64,000 nucleotides of DNA, from contig JAVSML010024587.1 in NCBI GenBank assembly GCA_038503035.1, positions 748,783 through 812,782 on the forward strand, given 5' to 3'. Made by a program: the position numbers and the translations under genes. The notes beneath the pieces were generated by a model. It had not been told where the DNA came from and ran no database searches. It saw nothing but the letters and a program-made list of their open reading frames with translations. Shown one piece after another: positions 23,448 through 34,225 of this stretch. Position 1 is the first letter of the stretch. Each line of letters starts with the position of its first letter. The DNA comes from Crocodylus rhombifer (taxonomy: Eukaryota; Chordata; Crocodylia; Crocodylidae).

Positions 23448-25824
23448 CATAGTTTCATAGTTTCTAGGGTCGGAAGGGACCTGAGTAGATATAGTCCGAC
23501 CCCCTGCCATGGCAGAAAATAATACTGGGGTCAAATGACCCCAGCAAGATGTTCATCCGGCCTCCTCTTAAAAACCCCCAGGGTAGGAGCCAGCACCACT
23601 TCTCTTGGAAGTTGGTTCCAGACCCTATCTGCCCTGACCGTGAAGTAGCGCTTCCTGGTATCTAGCCTAAACCTGCCCTCTGCCAGCTTGTGACCGCTAT
23701 TCCTGGTCACTCCCAGCAGTGCACGGGGGAACAGGGACTCCCCCAGTGCCTGCTGATCCCCCCTGACTAGTTTATAACGGGCCACAAGATCTCCCCTCAG
23801 CCTTCTCTTTTGGAGGCTGAACAGGTTCAGGTCCCGTAGCCTCTCCTCATAGGGCCTGTACTCCAGCTGCGGCCTGACCAGTGCCGCATAGAGGGGGAGG
23901 ATCACCTCCTTGGACCTGCTCAAGATGCATAACAAGGTACGGTTGGCCTTCCTGACTGCCTCCCCACACTGCCAGCCCATGTTCATCTCAGAGTCAATTA
24001 TGACTCCAAGATCCTTTTCCGCCTCTGTGCTGACCAGAGGGGAGTTCCCCAACCAGTAGGTATGGTGCCAGTTGTTCCTCCCCAGGTGCATCACCTTGCA
24101 CTTGTCTGTGTTGAAACCCATCCTATTCACATCTGCCCACCCTTGTAACCTGTCTAGGTCTGATTGTAGCCTGATGCTTCCTTCCAATGTACCCACGTCC
24201 CCCCACATCTTAGTGTCATCAGCAAATTTGAACAGGGTGCTTTTTACCCCCATCCAAATCGCTGATGAAGATGTTGAACAGTGCGGGCCTGAGGACCGAG
24301 CCCTGCGGAACCCCACTGCCCACGTCCTTCCAAGTTGAGAAGGACCCATCCACTACCACCCTCAGTTCCTCAGTTTCTTAATGAGAACGGGGTGAGAGAC
24401 AGTGTTGAAAGCCTTCCGGAAGTCCAAGAAGACTATGTCCAGTGCTACCCCTGCATCCAATGATCTGGTAATCTGATCGTAGAAGGCCATTAGGTTGAAT
24501 GCCACTGATGAACCCATGTTGATTGCTCCAAAGCATGCAGTCCCCTGCTGGCCCCTCATGGCTGTGTGCCAGAATAATTTTCTCAAACAGCTTGCCTAGG
24601 ATCGATGTAAGACTAACTGGCCTATAGTTCCCTGGGTCCTCCTTCCTCCCTTTCTTGAAGATGGGAACCACGTTGGCCCTCTTCCAGTCCTCCAGCACCA
24701 CACCAGAGCACCACGAGTGCTCATAAAGCCGTGCCAGGGGTCCTGCAATGACCTCGGCCAATTCTTTTAGAACTCTAGAGGGGAAATCATCCGGGCTGGC
24801 TGACTTAAATACATCTAACCCCTCCAGAAGCTCCCTAACTAGTTCCTCACTAACCTTTGGCTCAGGTGTGCCTCCCCTGGGGCCTGAGGGGGGCCCAGCA
24901 GGGAGGTGGCTGTTCTGGTCCCTACTTAGGAAGACAGAGGCAAAGAAATCGTTAAACATGTTAGCTTTGTCGTCTGGTGTGACGACCAAATTTCTCAACG
25001 CGTCCCGCAAGGGCCCCACGTTACCTGGGAGCTTCTTTTTGCCCCCTATGTATTTCAAAAAGGACTTCTTATTGTCCTTAATCTGAGAAGCTAGTCCTAA
25101 TTCCATCTCTGCCTTGGCCTTCCTAACTGCCCCCCTACATCCCTGAGCGACTTCAGAATAGTCCTCCCTGGTGATGACCCCTTTTTTCCATTGGGTATAT
25201 GCCTCCTTTTTAGCAAGGAGACATTCCCGAATACTTTTGGTGAGCCATGGAGGCTTGTGTGCTCTCCTGCTCCCTTTGATCCTCATTGGGATTACCTTCC
25301 TTTGGGCTTGGAGGTTCGCCTCCTTAAGGAATGACCACTCACCTTGGACACCTGACTCTCCTCCCCTCTGGGATCTCAGTGCTTCTCCAACTATCCTCCT
25401 TAGCTCGCTGAAGTTTGCCCTCCTGAAATCCAGGGCCGCTGCCTTACTGCATGCCTTTGCCACCTTGCGCTGGATGGTGAATTCCAGCAAGCGATGATCG
25501 CTGTCGCCCAGGTGGTCGAGCACCCGCAGCCCCCTCACCAGGTCATCTCCTGTGGCCAGCACTAGGTCCAACAAGGTGTCCCGCCGGTGGGGCTGTGCAC
25601 CTCCTGAGTTAGATGGAGGTCCTGCACTCTGGCCAAGAACCTACGTGAGTGTTCAGACCTGGCTGACTGCTCCTCCCAGCAGATATCTGGGAAGTTCAGG
25701 TCCCCCATGACTACCACATCTTTAGCCTTCACTACCTCTGTAAGATGAACTAAGAATTCCTGGTCAATCTCTTCTCCCTGGTTGGGAGGTCTGTAGTAGA
25801 CCCCCACCATTAAGTCTCTCAAAC
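23448..25824 (-). mobile_element. CR1 LINE copy A, 5'-truncated
   Basis: The 3' end lies at 23448 (CATAGTTTCATAGTTT, reverse complement of the 8-bp CR1 tail). Reading leftward on the minus strand from 25822 the conserved ORF2 order appears: [13 protein letters not shown] and [16 protein letters not shown] (endonuclease), LGDSDHRLLEF, then the linker, [41 protein letters not shown] and LFKFADDTKMW (reverse transcriptase), and the C-terminal LVRPQLEY...[19 protein letters not shown]. The frame is broken into at least four parts (25822-25562, 25574-24378, 24586-24362, 24349-23531). It is the same subfamily as copy F (37.6-42.6 kb). It has lost the first part of the endonuclease and all of ORF1. 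Non-functional. Confidence 0.9.
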
Positions 25825-25844
25825 CCCCACCATTAAGTCTCTTA
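25800..25844. repeat. Tandem duplication at the 5' break of CR1 copy A
   Basis: ACCCCCACCATTAAGTCTCT occurs at about 25800-25819 and again at about 25825-25844. The first copy is CR1 sequence; the second sits outside it. This may be a trace of the end-joining step that completed the insertion. Confidence 0.7.
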
Positions 25845-25877
25845 TGTTAACCTTTGCATTGTTGGACTGCAACAAGT

Positions 25878-26851
25878 GATCATAGAAGCAATGAGTCAGA
25901 AGGGACCTAGACAGATCATCGAGTGCGATCCCCCCGCCAGGCAGGAATGAGCTCTGGGGGTGGGAGGGGTCATAAGACCCCAGCCAGGTGCCTATCTAGT
26001 CTCCTCTTGAAGATTTCCAGGGAAGGTGAGAGCACCACCTCTCTGGGAAGCCTATTCCAGGCTCTGGCCACCCTTGCAGTGTAGTAGTTCTTCCTAATAT
26101 CCAACCTAAACCTATCCTCCCTCAGCTTGTGGCCATTGTGGCTGGTGACTCCAAGGTGGGCCCTGGTGAACAGACTTTTCCCAAGTCCCTGCTGGTGGCC
26201 CCAATAAAGTTGTAGGCAGCCACAAGATCCCCCCTCAGTCTCCTCTTGCGGAGACTGAAGAGATTCAGGTCCCCCAGCCTCTCCTCATAGGGCTGGCCAT
26301 GGAGGCCCCCAACTATACAAGTGGCCTCCTCTGGACCCTCTCCAGGTTCTCCACGTCCCTCTTGAAGTGCGGTGCCCAGAACTGGACACAGTACTCCAGC
26401 TGTGGCCTGACCAGCGCCGCACAGAAGGGGAGCAAGACCTCTCTGGACCTGTTAGTGATGCCCCTGTTGATGCATGACAGGGTATGGTTGGCTCTGCCTA
26501 TTGCTTCATTGCATTGGCAACTCATATTCATCCTGGAGTCAATCATGACTCCAAGATCTCTCTCTGCCTCTGTGCTGCCAAGAGGGTCAGCCCCTAACCT
26601 ATAACCATAATTCTGGTTCCCTCTCACCAGGTGCAGCACCCTGCAGTTGTCCTTGTTGAACCGCATCCTGTTCAGACCCGCACACTTCTCTAACCTATCC
26701 AGGTCTGCCTGGGTGCGGTCCCTGCCTGCTGGTGTATTCACTTTACTCCACAGCTTGGTGTCATCAGCGAACCTGAACAGAGTGCTCTCCACACCCTCGT
26801 CCAGGTCGCTAATGAAGATGTTGAACAGCACCGGCCCAAGGACCCAAGTGA
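25878..26851 (-). mobile_element. CR1 LINE copy B, 5'-truncated
   Basis: Begins (3' end) at GATCATAGAAGCAATGAG next to GGGACC and the CCCCC tract typical of CR1 3' UTRs. The minus-strand frame 26831-26313 reads [27 protein letters not shown], then RDLGVMIDSRMNMSCQCNEA and [20 protein letters not shown], i.e. the back half of the reverse transcriptase and its C-terminal domain. Sequence upstream of the FADD region is absent. It belongs to a different subfamily from copy A, 34 bp away, so these are separate insertions in the same orientation rather than one broken element. Confidence 0.88.
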
Positions 26852-27045
26852 TGTTTTCTAAAGTGGTCTAGCTAGCAATACTAGACACTTCTACCTAATA
26901 ATTATAGAATTATATGAAAACATTCTTGCCATGAAGAGGAAGAGAAAAATGTATCACTTGGCATAAATAATTTTGTAACATTGATATTAAAACACAGGGC
27001 TGTGTATGTATGTGTCAACATGTTTACGTTGTTCTTTGTTTAACA

Positions 27046-27509
27046 CAGGGCTGTCCAGCCTGCAATCCTTGGACCAAATCTGGCCCCTGAGGGATTAAAA
27101 AGTGGCCTTCCTAGGTTCCTGGTCCAGGCACCACTCCAACTGCTGCTGCGCCAACATCTCTAGGATCTCACTTCCTTCTCCAGCTTTGGCTTCTACCTCC
27201 GCACCATCGCCCCAGAAGACAGGGAAGGGCCAAGTGAGACTGTAGCCAAGTGGTTTCCGGCAGACCTGGGGACTATACAGTGCAGTGTGGGGGCACCAGC
27301 ATGGTATGGCAGAGGTTGCCTGCTGCACATTGAAGCAGAAGTGATACATAATTCAGCACAGTGCAGTGCAGAGTTACCCACCACTTGCCACATGGTGCAG
27401 TGACAGGAGAGCAGGAAAAGGAGGGATGCACTGCACAGCATGGTGCAGCATAGTGTATGGCCCATGCAGTGTGTGCAGCCCAAGGCCACAAGGAAATTGG
27501 ACAGCCCTG
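27046..27509. mobile_element. hAT (Charlie-like) element, complete with TSD
   Basis: TIRs CAGGGCTGTCCAGCCTGC and, inverted, CAGGGCTGTCCAATTTCC enclose 464 bp. A perfect 8-bp duplication GTTTAACA flanks it (27038-27045 and 27510-27517). The subterminal text (ACCAAATCTGGCCCCTGAGG on the left; GTGTGCAGCCCAAGGCC on the right) follows the pattern seen in Charlie-type hAT elements. Non-autonomous: frames of 81-98 codons on the minus strand show no transposase motif. Confidence 0.85.
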
Positions 27510-27517
27510 GTTTAACA

Positions 27518-28106
27518 ACAGTACCTAAGGATGCTAATTAAGGCCCCTAAGGCACTAAGCACTCAATAGGCACACAGGAAAAGGCCAAAAATTCCTTCCC
27601 CAAAATGCTGGTTTCCTACGCCTACCTGCCCATGGGGAACACAAATGTATATTGGGTCCAAGGTTACTACAGGACACAACAGAAACCAGAAGGAAAAGGA
27701 AAAGGAAAGGTAATGAAGCTCAAACAAATCAAAAGAATAGAGATCTATAACTCCAATATAAAGTTAGAACAATCAACTGAGATTTCAGCTTGCTACTTTT
27801 CTGGCTGTTGTCAGTTGTCAATGTTTCATAGACACTGCAGTGGAAGAGACCCTCAATCAAGAAAGTATCTGGAAGAAGACAAGGTAAATGCTTTATGAAT
27901 ACTAACAGGGAGTTTTTCCCATTTAGAAGGAGCAGTATAAGTGAGGGCACAGAGATGTGACTAAAAGAAAAAGATGACTGGTGAATAATGAAGGCCTGGT
28001 ACTTTTGCAGCCAGAATATGAAAAATAATGTTGTGGTTAAACAAAGTATCTTCTATGCAAAGCAAAAATAAATTCTGAACGGACATTAAATGGGACTAGG
28101 GACGAG
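27518..28106. other. AT-rich non-coding DNA
   Basis: No gene recognised. Confidence 0.5.
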
Positions 28107-28150
28107 ATCAGTGATTCTCAACAAGGATTCTTGGGCACCCAGGGGTGCTG
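28107..28150 (+). mobile_element. hAT-like left end fragment
   Basis: CAGTGATTCTCAACAAGG followed by GGCACCCAGGGGTGCTGTGAG matches the usual start of Charlie-type hAT elements. Only the first ~44 bp are present before CR1 sequence begins, so the rest was lost or displaced. Confidence 0.5.
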
Positions 28151-28235
28151 TGAGATGCAATGTTCTCCACCTTGGGAGGGAAAACCTGCAGCAACCTTAT
28201 AGGCTCAACTGTGCTACGCTGGTTAGCACTACGGA
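28151..28235 (+). mobile_element. CR1 LINE copy H, upstream part (split)
   Basis: Plus-strand CR1 sequence of the copy-G subfamily: TTCTCCACCTTGGGAGG, AAACCTGCAGCAACCTTATA and GTTAGCACTACGGA correspond to codons just before the RDLGV block. The continuation is at 29097-29797; copy C separates the two. Confidence 0.8.
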
Positions 28236-29096
28236 CCATAGAATCACAGAAGTAGGGTTGGAAGGGACCTTGTAGATCTTCAGGTCTGACCCCCTGCCTG
28301 GGCAGGAGAAAAACTGGGCTCAGATGACTCCAGGCAGGTAGGCATCAAGCCTCTTCCTAAAGACCCCCAGGGTAGGAGCCAGCACCACTTCTCTTGGAAG
28401 TTGGTTCCAGATCCTAGTCACCCTAACTTGAAAGTAGTTCTTATGGATGTCTAATCTAAACCTACTCTCCAGCAACTTGTGGCCGTTATTCCTTGTCATG
28501 CCAGGGGGCACTAGGGGAAACAAGGTCTCTCCCAAACCCTTCTGGTCCCCCCAGTGAGTTTATAGACTGTCACCCAGTCCCCCCTCAGCCTTCTTTTGTG
28601 AAGGCTGAAGAGGTTCAGGTCTCACAGTCTCTCATTGTAGAGTCTGCCCTGTTGTCCCCGTATCATGTGGGTGGCCCTCCTCTGGACCCTCTCCATGTTG
28701 TCTACATCCCTCCTGAAGTGGGGCGCACAAAACTGGGCACAGTACTTCAGCTGTAGCCTGACCAGTGTCGCGTAGAGGGGGAGGATCACCTCCTTGGCCC
28801 TACTTGAGATGCACCTGTGGATGCACAACAAGGTCCAGTTAGCCCTGCCAACCATGACCTCACATTGTCGGCCCATGTTCATCTTGGAGTCAATAATGAT
28901 TCCAAGATCCCTTTCTGCCTCCATGCTCTCAAGAAGGGAGTTTTCTATCTTATAAGTGTGCTGCTGGTTACTATTGCCCAAGTGCAGCACCCTGCACGTG
29001 TCAGTATTGAAACGCATCCTGTTTTTGTTAAACCACCCCTGCGACCTATCCAGGTCTTGCTGCAGTCTTTCCCTCCCTACTAGCATGCTCACCTCA
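28236..29096 (-). mobile_element. CR1 LINE copy C, inserted into copy H
   Basis: Minus-strand CR1: 3' end at ATAGAATCACAGAAGTAGGG (28236 onward), then frames 28535-28320 ([36 protein letters not shown]) and 29092-28622 (RLQQDLDRSQGWFNKNRMRFN, AERDLGIIIDSKMNMGRQ). Only the C-terminal part of ORF2 is present. It is flanked by a near-perfect 9-bp repeat CACTA(C/T)GGA (28227-28235 and 29097-29105), which looks like a target-site duplication within copy H. Confidence 0.85.
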
Positions 29097-29797
29097 CACT
29101 ATGGATGAAAGGGACTTGGGGGTCATGATTGACCACCAGATGAACATGAGCCTTCAATGTGATGCTGCGGCTAATAAAGCGAGCAGAATCCTGGCTTGCA
29201 TCCATAGATGGTTCTCAAGCAAATCCCAGGAAGTCATTCACCTGTTGTACTCGACCTTGGTGGGGCCACAGCTGGAGTACTGCATCCAGTTTTGGGCTCC
29301 AGAATTCAAAAAGGATGTGGAGAAGCTTCAGAGAGTCCAGAGAAGAGCCACACACATGATCAGAGGTCTGGAAAACAGACCTTATGACAACAGGCTGAGA
29401 GCAATGGGACTCTTTAGCCTGGAAAAGCGTAGGCTCAGGGATGATCTGATGGCCACCTATAAGTTTATCAGGGGTGTTCAGCAGGATCTGGGGGAATGAC
29501 TGTTCACCAGAGCGCCCCAAGGGATGACAAGGTTGAACCATTATAAACTCCTGCAAGATTGTTTTAGGCTGGACCTAAGGAAGAATTTTGTCACTGTTCG
29601 AGCCCTCAAGATCTGGAATAGCTTGCTACTGGAGGTCGTTCAAGCACCTACATTGAACGCCTTCAAAAGAGATTTGGATGCTTATCTTGCTGGGATCCTA
29701 TGACCCCAGCTGACTTCCTGCTCCTTGTGCAGGGGGCTGTACTTGATGATCTTCCAAGGTCTCTTCCAGCCCTAATGTCTGTGAAATCTATGAGATC
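29097..29797 (+). mobile_element. CR1 LINE copy H, downstream part
   Basis: Resumes the plus-strand CR1 interrupted at 28235. The frame 29101-29499 reads RDLGVMIDHQMNMSLQCDAAANKASRI and QFWAPEFKKDVEKLQRVQRRATHMIRG, then a TGA stop; C-terminal homology continues to LDAYLAGIL-type codons near 29700. The 3' end carries ATGTCTGTGAAATCTATGAG. Closest relative here is copy G (51.3-55.2 kb). Confidence 0.88.
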
Positions 29798-29917
29798 CTT
29801 TGACGAGTGGGGGTGAGGAGATAAACAAATAAGGGCAGGCTTAGGCTCAAGCTCAGTTCCTGCTTGACTGTTCCCCTGCCCCAACTGTTCCGGCCCTCTG
29901 CAAGCGGGTAACAAATA

Positions 29918-30496
29918 CAGGCAATCCTTGACTTATGACACAATTGGTTCCTGAAAACCACGTCTTTAGTCGAAATGTTGTAACTCAAAATCAATTTTCT
30001 CATAAGAGACAATGTTATAAATGGGGAATTGGTTCCTGAACCAAGACCTGATACCCTGTTTTCACCAAAAATACCCCATAATTTTGTACTCAATCAATTA
30101 TAGATAAGTAATATAGCTACATTAATGCATTTATATTGTAAATAACAATCACATTCATTTGGAAGGATTTCTTTGATGTGACTTTGCTGGACTTTTTGAA
30201 GGGCTCTTGGTTGGACTTTTTGAAGGGTTTTTGGCTAGCGTCTTCTGAGGAGTCTTGGCTGCAGGTTTTTCTAGAGTCTTGTCTGCTTTCTTAAAGAAAG
30301 AGTCCGAGGAAGTTTGGACAGAAGGTCTCCAGGGAGATGAGTGACACAGCAAACTTGTTCACTGGCATGGCATGGCATCGGATCAAGTGTTGTAAAGTTG
30401 AAACTGACCTCATAAAGTTGAAACAGGGTGTCAATTTATAAACATTGTAAGTGCAAAATGTGGAAACTTGAAACATTTTAAGTCGAGTACTGCCTG
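29918..30496. mobile_element. Tigger/pogo-like Tc1-mariner element with TA duplication
   Basis: The ends CAGGCAATCCTTGACTTA and, inverted, CAGGCAGTACTCGACTTA form TIRs of 18 bp with three mismatches. TA dinucleotides flank both sides (29916-29917 and 30497-30498), the expected Tc1/mariner target duplication. Length 579 bp. The right half has a minus-strand frame (30352-30155) ending in repeated Ser-Lys-Ser-Pro motifs (NPSKSPTKSPSKSPAKS). This may be a relic of a transposase tail or simple expansion. No DDE catalytic domain remains. Superfamily is assigned from TIR style. Confidence 0.75.
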
Positions 30497-30548
30497 TAGC
30501 TTATTTTTTTTAAATAGGGTGCTGCTCAATTTCCAACATTTATGGACA

Positions 30549-30581
30549 GATGACTTGAGTCTAAAAAGGTTGAGAACTACT
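30549..30581 (-). mobile_element. hAT-like end fragment
   Basis: CTTGAGTCTAAAAAGGTTGA followed by GAACTACTG is, inverted, the CAGTAGTTCTCAACC start common to many hAT elements. The other end is not found. Confidence 0.45.
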
Positions 30582-31020
30582 GGACCAGATTCAGCATTCC
30601 TCTGCACCTTCTGCACCTGCCCTGCCATTCTGGCAAGTGTGCCACAAATTAGCCCCCACACTCTCCCTATGTGCCACTCCAGTCTCTTGCTCTACCCAGT
30701 CTCTTGCCCTGTTTCCTGCTCCCTGCCCTGCAGGATCTTATCGTCCGCTTCCTGCTTCATGCTCTTTGCTCCCTGCCCAATCTGTTCTGCCTTCTGCTCC
30801 CTGACCTATCGGCTACTGTTCTGTCTTCCCTCCCTCATCTGTTGCGTGCCCCAAACAGACTCACGCCAGACTTGGCCATCCTTGTTCTATGCAATGCAAT
30901 AAAAATACTGTTTTGTATGCAAAGAAACTGACATGGAAGAAAATAAACAGAAGCAAAAAGAGTTCTCATAAGCACGAGTAACAATATGTAAGATGTATGA
31001 TCAGCAGGGATCCTGGTTTT
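30582..31020. other. Pyrimidine-rich to AT-rich non-coding DNA
   Basis: The 144-codon plus-strand frame here is Cys/Ser/Leu-rich low-complexity sequence from a CCTGC-rich tract and has no domain. Confidence 0.5.
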
Positions 31021-31950
31021 CTTGGTTTAAAAATCCCAAATTCTCTTATTTAAAAAGAACACCCCAAATCTGTTTTTCTATAATTAAAATGAAACACCAC
31101 TGTATCTATAGGTATCAGCTGAACACACTGTTTTATTGATATATTTACAGTTTTAAAGTAACTTGGAAACCTATCAGTGCCTCAATCATTATAATAAAAT
31201 AAATTCTAAATGCCTGTACATTTTGGCTTTTGATTTTTTAGTCAAGAAAAACCAGAGCCCCCATCCCCCTTCACTCACCAGGAGATGGGTCTAGTGGTGG
31301 CTTCCCCCAACTACTCTGTGGCACTGAGCAGCCCTGATATGCTGGTGCCCCCCACTCCCAACCCACATCCCCCCAGCCCTGACTGTCCCTCACTCCACAC
31401 CCACTGCCTCCCCAGTCCCAGCCCCACCCCCCCCATGTGTAAGGAAGGGGGTGGGTGTATGGGGATTGGGGGAGGGGTATATGTGAGGAAGAAGAGGTAT
31501 AGACACTGGTGACATGTGGGCAGGGGGGCACAGGCAATGTGTTGGGTGGGTAGGAGGAACACATACCCTCCCAGACTTCTGCACATACAGCAGGGTGTGG
31601 GGCTGCATCCAGGCCAGACCAGCTCTGGGCAGGAGCCACCTCTGCAGCCCAGCAAGTGGAACCTTGCATGGAAGGGAGTGCCACCCCACCACAGCCATGA
31701 AAGTGAGGCACCTCTAACCTCACAGCAGCAGTAGGGGCACAACTCCATGCTGCTGCCACTACTAGTGCCATGCCTTATCTTGGCACCTATGGCAGCATGG
31801 TCCCTCTGATGCTAGGTCCTGCCTGCTGTGCTTTGAAGGCAGCTCCTACCTAGAACTGGTGGTCCAACCTAGCTGCAGCCCTGCACCCCACTGTGGGCGC
31901 AGAAGTCTTGGGGGGCACATGCCCCCCTGTCACATTGCCTGTGCTTCCCC
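31021..31950. mobile_element. Harbinger-type element interior (no TIRs found)
   Basis: From about 31060 the sequence tracks the middle of the element at 60030-61719: TTTTATTGATATATTTACAG, CCTATCAGTGCCTC and ATAAATTCTAAATGCCTGTA match 60525-60610. It is followed in both by a GT/GGGG-rich segment and then CAGCCC-rich text. Neither terminal inverted repeat is recognisable. Frames of 100-166 codons on both strands come from GC-rich repeats. Confidence 0.5.
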
Positions 31951-32419
31951 ACCCCCCACCACGTCACCTGTGCCCCCTCACTGAATCACCTATGCCCCCC
32001 ACTCCTGCCCCATAGATTTACCTGAAGGGAGCTGCAGGAACTGCTCTCCACCATGCTGCCTAGCTGCCACATACATATGTGTGCATGCCTGCCCCCTGCA
32101 TCCTGCTCCCTCCAGCCCCAAACAGTCCCTTGCAGGCTAGAACTCTGCTATCCTGCAAGGGGAAACCTGTCATTTCCCATTTTTTTCTTCTTTAATGTAG
32201 AAGATCCATATTTTTCCACATTTTCCTGCAGCAAATTGAAAATCCGAATCCCTGATAAGGCAACTGAAAAATGAGTTATAATGACAGTAATTATCCTAAA
32301 ATTTTATTTCTTTATTTTTTATGTTTTCACTTGCAAAATTACTGTTTTTGGGCCATGCCTGCACAGAGTCTAAAAGAAGCTTTGTGAAGACTTGGTTTCT
32401 TTCTGAATAATTCCTGAAT
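31951..32419. other. Non-coding DNA
   Basis: Nothing recognised. Confidence 0.45.
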
Positions 32420-32742
32420 ATAGTTTCATAGTTTCTAGGGTCAGAAGGGACCTGAATAGATCATCAAGTCCGACCCCCTGCCCTGGGCAGGAATGAGTGC
32501 TGGGGACATAACACCTCAGCCAGATATCTATCCAACCTCCTCTTGAAGACCCTGAAGGTAGGGGAGAGAACCACTCCCCTTGGGAGCCAATTCAAGAGCC
32601 TGGCAGCCCTAACCATAATGTCTCCTGATATTCAGCCTGAACCTGCTCTCAATCAATTTGTGGCCGTTATCTCTTGTTATCGCTGGTGGCGCCCAGGGGA
32701 AACAGAGACTCAACTATTTCCTGCTGGTCACCCCTGGTGAGT
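32420..32742 (-). mobile_element. CR1 LINE copy D, short 3' fragment
   Basis: TAGTTTCATAGTTTCTAGGG at the 3' end, followed by the CCGACCCCCTGCC block and a decayed C-terminal ORF2 segment. Only the last ~320 bp of a CR1 remain; it is diverged and has no frame. Immediately beyond its 5' break is a 23-bp tandem duplication (about 32741-32786). Confidence 0.85.
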
Positions 32743-32786
32743 TTATAGACATTATCATATAATGTTTATAGATGTTATCATATAAT
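32741..32786. repeat. 23-bp tandem duplication
   Basis: GTTTATAGACATTATCATAT and GTTTATAGATGTTATCATAT occur back to back with two mismatches at the 5' break of CR1 copy D. Confidence 0.7.
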
Positions 32787-33546
32787 ACAATCACAGTGAA
32801 TTTCAACAAGTCAGTGTTTCATAACTGTTAAAAACATAGGTCATCATCCTTTAATATGCTTTGCAAATGGAAGCCGTCTGCTCAACTGGAGTATCTGGCT
32901 GAATCAGGGTCTTGGTAAAGAAGGAATATGCCTCAAAATAAGACGATACAATCATGACTCATAAACAAGGAAAGAAGCACAGTAATCGTCATGCATATTG
33001 GTCTGCATCCTAGCTCTGGAAATCATGTTATAAACAATACAAAAAATAAAGTCATTCAAGTTTGCATTTTTTTAACTAAATTTTTACTGTGACTAAGCAT
33101 AAAAATGAGCCTTGACTTCCAGGAATTCTGCTAGGAAAATGAAGGCTTCTTTCAGAGAACTGGGTTTGTCATTTAATGTGATAATAAACTAATGGCCTCA
33201 AGATCATGGGAGATCTATTTCAGAATAATTAATGTCAACTTATTGCCATCCTGAAGTTGCTTGGCTCTAAAAATAATGATTTATGCTTCCCTGCGAAAAC
33301 TAGAAAATACTGATAATAAACCAAATTCATTCCTCAAGTAACTCCATTTTTTTTAGTAATTTACAGCAACATATATTTAGATCAATTCACAGGTTTGCTT
33401 CTGAGAACAGTTTTTTGGGGATTTGATGATGGAAACTTATTCTGATCTGGAAAACACTGCAACAAGGTGTGTCTGATAACACTAATTAGAGTAGAGGAAA
33501 AAACATGTAGAGCCAATTCATCTCTTAATTACTCCCGTAAGACACT
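32787..33546. other. AT-rich non-coding DNA
   Basis: Nothing recognised. Confidence 0.5.
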
Positions 33547-33670
33547 GGGTGCCATCTACATGAGAAGCCAACAGCTCAGTAGCTTAATTCTACTGTGCAG
33601 TAGTGTGCAGGGTAAAACCTGTGCTAATACGCTATTGCACAGTAGTATTAGGCTACTGCACAGTTAGTAT
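33547..33670. mobile_element. Harbinger-type MITE fragment
   Basis: Begins GGGTGCCATCTACATGAG, matching the left TIR style of the family, and holds an internal inverted repeat around TACTGTGCAGTAGTGTGC and CTATTGCACAGTAGTA. The right TIR is not found. Confidence 0.45.
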
Positions 33671-33740
33671 TACTTGTTATCCAAATACAAAACTGAATGC
33701 ACAATGACTGTGGTTCATTAATGAATGTATAGGACCCACT

Positions 33741-34175
33741 GGCCGCATCCACACATGCAAGCACATGCACTTGCAGCAGCTCAAATAGAAGTGGTGCAAA
33801 TTTGAGCTGGGGCTTTTTGCCTCAGTGCACATGCTCAGAGATGCACTTTGTTGTGGAGCAAATTGTGCCACTTGGGGCAAAATAACCTTGCCTGGCTCCT
33901 TCCGGATCTGCAGCCAGGGGGAGCTAAAGCCCGGGGCCAGCACCTGTGCTGTCCCCAGCAGTATAAAAAGCTGCCCTTTCCTGGCCCCATCCATACAAAA
34001 AGCTGCCCTGGCAAGCAGCTCAGGGCTACTTGCTCTCAGGAGCTTCTGGGGCCTGGCCACTTGGTACCTGGGGACACTACCCCTTGTGCCAGTTGGACTG
34101 CTGCAGCAGCATCCCAAATCCATTTTTTAAAATACCCCAAAATCCATGTTCTTCCACAATTAAAGCAAAAGACCA

Positions 34176-34225
<50 letters not shown>

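Noticed and set aside
23448..26851. Copies A and B as one CR1 element
   Set aside because: Each has its own 3' end, and their ORF2 sequences overlap over the FADD-to-C-terminus region with subfamily-level differences.
29090..29110. Twin-priming inversion of one CR1
   Set aside because: Both orientations carry their own 3' ends and belong to different subfamilies, and upstream H sequence exists at 28151-28235; a nested insertion explains it.
31271..31771. 166-codon minus-strand frame
   Set aside because: Low-complexity Pro/Gly/Cys sequence from GGGG and CCCA runs inside a repeat; antisense frames equally long.
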